DNA of 20,856 bases from Phlegmacium glaucopus (Eukaryota > Basidiomycota > Agaricomycetes > Agaricales > Cortinariaceae), in the NCBI GenBank assembly GCA_015039465.1, contig MU130291.1, positions 1 to 20,856 on the forward strand, given 5' to 3'. The notes below the pieces were generated by a model that was given only the letters and a program-made list of their open reading frames with translations, searched no databases and was not told where the DNA came from. Below, piece by piece: positions 17,094-20,856 of the stretch (position 1 is its first letter; every line of letters begins with the position of its first letter). A program made the position numbers and the translations under genes.

Positions 17094-17487
17094 ATGGAAG
17101 TACAGATATCAGACCTTAGAACCGTGGTTCTTGAGAGCAACTTCGAGGCCTCGCAGGGCACAGAGGGACCAGTGAGCGTAATTCCGTAAGACACTGCGAT
17201 AAATTGTGTATGTAACTGAACAGTCTACTGCTCTGAATGATCCAATCCCGCAAGAGACCCCTTGTGGCACAGTTAACACGGCAAACGCTGCCGTAGGGCC
17301 TGTTGCCGTAGCTCCAGTAGTTACTCTCGAGCCTATTCCCACAACCACATTCGTCTGTACATATCTCACATCTCACCACCGTCACTGCTATCGATATACT
17401 TGTGATTCATTTCTTGTAATCAGGTGCGGCCGTCCACACGACAGCCGTGAGTGGACCAACAGCTGTCCTTTTTTTTTCCGCTTCTAG
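17094..17487 (+). CDS. Speculative small multi-exon gene
   Basis: An ATG at 17094 opens 26 codons (MEVQISDLRTVVLESNFEAS...) to a donor GTGAGC at 17172. Removing 17172-17223 (52 nt, ending GAACAG) joins in phase to 17224-17356 (Ala/Val/Thr/Pro-rich, NTANAAVGPVAVAPVVTLEP). A second candidate intron 17357-17423 (GTACAT...AATCAG) leads in phase to CAAVHTTAVSGPTAV. All three pieces stay open. There is no recognised domain, and the opposite strand is also open here, so this is a weak prediction. It could be chance or part of the surrounding mobile element. Confidence 0.2.
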
Positions 17488-17489
17488 TT

Positions 17490-17820
17490 GTTTGCAAACT
17501 ACTTGAATGTTTATATTTGTATGTTTCTATTTGTTTATATCCGTGGAGTTGTTAGCAGTTTGTGCACTGCATAGTCGCAGAGTGTCAACTAGAGAGTGTG
17601 ATGTAGCTACCGGAGATTGGTCGTTGGGAGTTAACAGCTAGTTGGGGGCCTCTAACTTGTATCGACCTAGGGCCTGCCTACACACTAGAACCAGCCGGGT
17701 CTACCAGTCTCTATACACCACGGCCTTAAGTACCCTGGCCGTTACGCAGTCCGCAAACTCCCTGTAGTCTTCTTCTTTCTAAATTACTGAAAACCACGAA
17801 GCCCTTGCCACTCAGAGAAC
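17490..17820. other. Unassigned stretch
   Basis: No supported gene, repeat or RNA feature between the speculative gene and the CGGCCGT cluster. Confidence 0.3.
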
Positions 17821-17827
17821 AGTACAC

Positions 17828-18008
17828 AGGCCGTACGGAGAAAAGGAGCATAAACGGCCGTGGTTAAGGCCGTAGATAAAGAGAAGTACTGTGATGCAAC
17901 AGTAACGGCGGTAGAAAATACGGCCGGCCGTGACAGCATTGACGGCCATACAAGACACGGACGGCCGTGATAGAGGCCACGTGAACAGCCGTAGTTACGA
18001 TGGCCGTA
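17828..18008. repeat. Cluster of GGCCGT/ACGGCCGT motifs
   Basis: About nine GGCCGT-type motifs in 180 bp (for example at 17829, 17854, 17868, 17921, 17942, 17961, 18002). Several form the 8-bp palindrome ACGGCCGT. They stand out from otherwise AT-rich sequence. Confidence 0.6.
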
Positions 18009-18009
18009 A

Positions 18010-18480
18010 GTGACAGAGGCGGTTGGAGACTAGAGTGAGTACGACTTATAGAGGACGTCCTAGTATTTAAATTGTCGGGAGAAAAACTATAGTAACCTCT
18101 TCCTTTCCATTACCGTGGCTGACAAGGACACTCACATTAAACTTCTAGTACGGTCACACCGATTGTATAAAGATCCCTAGTTCACTAGCACTTGCAGAGA
18201 GCCGTGTATCGCTCCACGACCATGATGTTCTCTGGGAACCTTATAGTATGTTCCTGCGACGGGTAGCAAACATGTACCGCCTCGAGCTCTCTCAATTTTG
18301 TCTAGTCTTCTACATGTTCCGGAAGCATTGAAACGTTCCTAGTTGCCTCTTCTGGGAGCGTCACCGAATGTTCAGCCAGTTCCAGTAACTTTCGTGACGG
18401 GGTGTACTACCGGGACGGTCATCAATTTCACATTTAATCTGTAACGTAACAAACATGGGTTGTCGATCAGATACACTAAG
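18010..18480. other. Unassigned stretch between motif clusters
   Basis: No convincing gene or repeat recognised. Confidence 0.3.
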
Positions 18481-18492
18481 TTAGCATCTGTC

Positions 18493-18883
18493 ACGGCCAA
18501 GTATTTACGGCCAAGTATATTAATAAGGGCCGTATGTGGTACTCCTAACTGTGAGGTTACGGCAGATCAGGCCCAACTAAGAACCTTACGATCAATCAGA
18601 CTCCACGGCCAGGTATCACACGGTCAACCGGTTCACGAGCCTATATAACGGCCGAATGTGCTTTGTCTATGACCGTTAAAACTAATTAGGAAAATTACGA
18701 CCCGAGAGAACTCACGACGAAGTATAATTACATGATAATGGTCGAATATGGTTGTCATGGCGGATAACTATGATGTTAGACCCGACGAGCAAATAGTGTC
18801 GAGACACCCATCGGCCAAGTATGCACATTACGGCCGAGTAGGTGTGGACGGCCAGGTTATACGGCCAAGTCTGACGGCCAAGT
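18493..18883 (+). repeat. Same-strand ACGGCC(A/G)(A/G)GT array
   Basis: Eight decamers of this form, all on the plus strand, at 18493, 18507, 18605, 18811, 18830, 18848, 18861 and 18874, plus near matches at 18620 and 18648. Spacing is irregular, so this is not a simple tandem repeat. It lies 170-560 bp upstream of the coding frame at 19054. Confidence 0.7.
18682..18717 (+). repeat. 36-bp direct repeat, first copy
   Basis: From CTAATTAGGAAAATTACG to GAACTCACGA; repeated at 18928-18963 with 4 differences, 246 bp apart. Confidence 0.8.
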
Positions 18884-18927
18884 TTGACAGGGTCAACTCT
18901 GTAAGGGCGATCACGTGACCATCACGG

Positions 18928-18963
18928 CTAATAAGGAAAATTACGGCCCGACGGAACTCACGA
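18928..18963 (+). repeat. 36-bp direct repeat, second copy
   Basis: From CTAATAAGGAAAATTACG to GAACTCACGA; partner of 18682-18717. Confidence 0.8.
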
Positions 18964-19013
18964 ATTAATTATAGTCAGATATAGTTACCGGTATCGGTCT
19001 AATGCTCATAATG

Positions 19014-19015
<2 letters not shown>

Positions 19016-19053
<38 letters not shown>
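19016..19053 (+). repeat. 38-nt A-run
   Basis: Uninterrupted adenines directly before the coding frame that starts at 19054. Possible origins: the poly-A tail of a retroposed sequence ending here, a slipped homopolymer, or an assembly artefact. Confidence 0.9.
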
Positions 19054-19057
<4 letters not shown>

Positions 19058-19713
19058 TTCAACGAGAGTTCTTGGTGCCAAGATTCCTATGGCCTTTAAC
19101 TGAAAACTGGCATCGAGCGAGGGGCCGAGGACAGCTCAACATGGAGTTTTGGCAAGGGCAACGGGCAGTCTTGGAAGACTTCGACAAGAAACACCCAAAC
19201 CACCATCGAGCTCCTGGCACGGCACCGGCAGTACGCCCCCAAGCACCTCCAGCTCGGCCATTGCAGGTCATGGTGGCTAGTGGCCCCTCAAAAGACGCCA
19301 TTCCATCTCCCTCCCCTCCTCCATCCCCCCCTCGACCAAAAGTCCCCGCGCCAGCGCCAGTGCCGGTTCCGCGACCAGTCACATGAGAGGTCCCTGTTGC
19401 TGGTCCATCCGCAGGGCAAAAACGGCCCTCAGACCCACCAGTTGCTGGTCCATCCACCCGACCATCCACCCGACCACCGGCCCTTTCACCGGCACCAGTA
19501 ACTGGAGTGCCGGTTGCCGCTTCATTCACACACGCCCATCGGCAAGACAAAGGCAAGGCCAAAATGGTTGCACCGGTGGAGGAAAGTGAGGAGGACTATG
19601 TGGATGAGTGGAGTGAAGATGATGAACCAAGAGCGAAGGTTGTCCGTCCCGCAAGCCCAGTAGAGAAGAAAAGGGCAGTACCCTTCACCAATGGTCGACG
19701 TCAACAGCCACCA

Positions 19714-19806
19714 TGCCGGAGATGCGTGAAGTCCGGCAGGACATGTTATGAGCAGGGAGGGTCAGGCACGGCATGCGTCTTCTGTGCAACAGTGAAAATG
19801 AGGTGC
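19714..19806 (+). other. Zn2Cys6-type cysteine cluster (coding)
   Basis: PPCRRCVKSGRTCYEQ then GTACVFCATVKMRCD: six cysteines at spacing 2-6-9-2-6, inside the limits of the fungal binuclear zinc cluster. Confidence 0.65.
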
Positions 19807-20161
19807 GATCCGGTAGATGACGAGAGAGAGAAAGAGCAGGTGAGGGTGATCGTGCCGGCACCAGCTCCAGTGAAGAAGCCGGCACCTCCGGCCACGCCGG
19901 GTCCATCGAAGAAACCGGCACCTCAAGTCATGCCGGGTCACTCGAAGAAACCGGCACCGGTAAAGAAACAACCGGCACAAGTCAAGAAAGAACCGGCACC
20001 GACTAAGAAACCGGCACCTGCGAAGCGTGAACCTGCCCCGGCCCCCAGCAACAAAAGGAAAAAGGTCATTAAGAGTGATCTCATGGTCATCTCAGACGAT
20101 GACGAGGTGGACCACCGCCCCTCCAAGAAACGCACCTTCGCAGAGTTGAACAGGGAGGATG

Positions 20162-20210
20162 GTATGTTTTGTGAACCTTTTGCGAATATATTGATAAATT
20201 GCATTCCTAG
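20162..20210 (+). other. Intron in the Zn2Cys6-like gene
   Basis: GTATGT donor and TTCCTAG acceptor, 49 nt, phase 1. Splicing joins NRED to DITAYVDSVIAGV and opens a frame of over 210 codons; unspliced, the frame stops at 20277. Confidence 0.8.
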
Positions 20211-20603
20211 ATATCACGGCCTACGTGGACTCTGTCATTGCCGGTGTTCGGCACGAAATCACTGTGGTAGCAGATGATATGGAAGGGGTGGAGGACAGGA
20301 TGGACCAATCCGACGCCTTGGTTGACACTTGGTTGCAAAAGAATGTGACCGCAGAAGGGGAGGTGACGGTTTTGAGGGAAAGGGTGGATGCTCAGGAGAT
20401 TCTCATCGGAGAGCTCCAGGATCGCCTCGCAAGAGCTGAAGCGCTCATCAAGGCCCTCGTCCACACGGAGATGCACCCAGCAAGAGTGTCGGGGGAGCCG
20501 GTTGATCTGCCGGCACCGGCAGTTGCTGGTCCTTCAAACACCACACCTGAGCAACGGACGCCTGCGTCAACCCCGGCCCCACAAGTGCGAGCCATTCAAG
20601 ATA

Positions 20604-20856
20604 TGCCGGCTACCAGAGTCATGCCAGACCCGGAGCTGGCTTCTGATATGCCAGGTCCTGGAGCTCTGCCACTCCTGCCGGCTTCTCAAGCTATGCTGGC
20701 TCTTGAAGATATGCCCGCTCCTCAAGAAATGCCGGCTCCTCAAGAGATGCCGGCTCCTACAGAGATACCGGCTCCTGAAGAAATGCCGGCTGCTCAAGCA
20801 CTGCCGGCTGCTGAAGATATGCCGGGTCCTGAACACATGCCGGTTTCTGACGAAAT
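20604..20856 (+). repeat. 18-bp coding repeats (EMPAPQ hexapeptide)
   Basis: About ten imperfect copies of GAAATGCCGGCTCCTCAA, translating to EMPAPQ-like hexapeptides, running off the window. Confidence 0.75.

Larger units (their letters stand above)
19054..20856 (+). pseudogene. Zn2Cys6-like, proline-rich coiled-coil protein gene; in-frame TGA, runs off right edge
   Basis: One plus-strand frame from 19054 (ELQREFLVPRFLWPLTENW), broken once by TGA at 19384-19386, spliced at a 49-nt intron (20162-20210) and open to the window end. Order: EFWQGQRAVLEDFDKKHPN near 19143; Pro/Ala-rich linker with PVAGPS repeats; acidic EESEEDYVDEWSEDDEP; a cysteine cluster at 19714-19806 with spacing CX2CX6CX9CX2CX6C, which matches the Zn2Cys6 fungal class; Lys/Pro repeats (KKPAP); a basic NKRKK possible nuclear signal; acidic DDDEVD; a coiled coil (VDAQEILIGELQDRLARAEA); and hexapeptide repeats EMPAPQ to the edge. 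A nuclear DNA- or chromatin-binding role is inferred. The basic residues typical of loop 1 in Gal4-type fingers are sparse, so DNA binding is uncertain. The frame has no ATG before 19141; the A-run abuts it and the true 5' end may be lost. Reading continues in the same frame across the TGA with matching repeats, so a single CGA-to-TGA change (or sequencing error) is likely. Confidence 0.6.

Noticed and set aside
17109..17385. Minus-strand frames of 86-89 codons
   Set aside because: No recognised protein, and they overlap the plus-strand candidate; neither has strong support.
19384..19420. A 37-nt intron (GTCACA...CCGCAG) that would remove the TGA at 19384
   Set aside because: It is very short and would shift the frame away from the one holding the PVAGPS repeats and the cysteine cluster; an in-frame nonsense change explains the data better.
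19522..20204. Minus-strand frames of 60-88 codons opposite the Zn2Cys6-like gene
   Set aside because: Antisense shadows of a low-complexity Pro/Lys coding region.
1..20856. tRNA, rRNA, riboswitch or bacterial operon signals
   Set aside because: No tRNA cloverleaf, rRNA block, Shine-Dalgarno spacing or operon layout was seen; the context is eukaryotic.

Overview
The window looks like a transposon graveyard from a filamentous fungus, most likely an Agaricomycete (basidiomycete). The evidence is Ty1/copia and Ty3/gypsy fragments, introns of about 49-54 nt, a Zn2Cys6-type cysteine cluster, and coding frames broken again and again by TGA where the family has arginine (expected CGA). This is inference; no rRNA or other marker gene is present. 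I see no intact conventional host gene apart from possible candidates at 6386-7270 and 19054-20856.

Left part (1-6018): the start of a Ty3/gypsy gag on the minus strand with its 5' LTR (372-952). Next comes an unclassified repeat family, here called R1. Copy A (1022-2566) is bounded by 102-bp terminal inverted repeats. Copy B (2576-2888 plus 4988-6018) is split by a 2.09-kb element (2889-4979) flanked by an 8-bp duplication, as in hAT elements. That element carries a 20-bp minisatellite, and the minisatellite is split by a solo LTR (4049-4461, 5-bp duplication). The nesting is four layers deep.

Middle part (6019-11340): a hypothetical gene on the minus strand (6386-7270) with a likely 54-nt intron; a solo LTR candidate (7641-8025); a decayed coding stretch near 8123-8602; about 1 kb of AT-rich DNA with nothing recognised; and a ~165-bp tandem array (about 9600-11034) interrupted by a CpG-depleted solo copy of the gypsy LTR (9658-10230, GTAAT duplication).

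Right-centre (11341-16550): R1 copy C is cut by the 3' LTR (12281-12910) of a Ty1/copia element. The minus-strand pol of that element (13034-16543) is itself interrupted by R1 copy D (13955-15332). The element lacks gag, protease, most of integrase and its 5' LTR; it ends at a CACTA-like terminus with subterminal repeats (16551 onward).

Right end (16551-20856): 2.5 kb of motif-dense DNA (repeated TATGACCCGGC, CGGCCGT and ACGGCCAAGT), a 38-nt A-run, and then a plus-strand gene. It encodes a proline-rich, nuclear-looking protein with a CX2CX6CX9CX2CX6C cluster, a coiled coil and hexapeptide repeats, and it runs off the window. It has one in-frame TGA. The CGG-rich arrays just upstream are the most testable lead, because CGG triplets are the classical target of Zn2Cys6 proteins.
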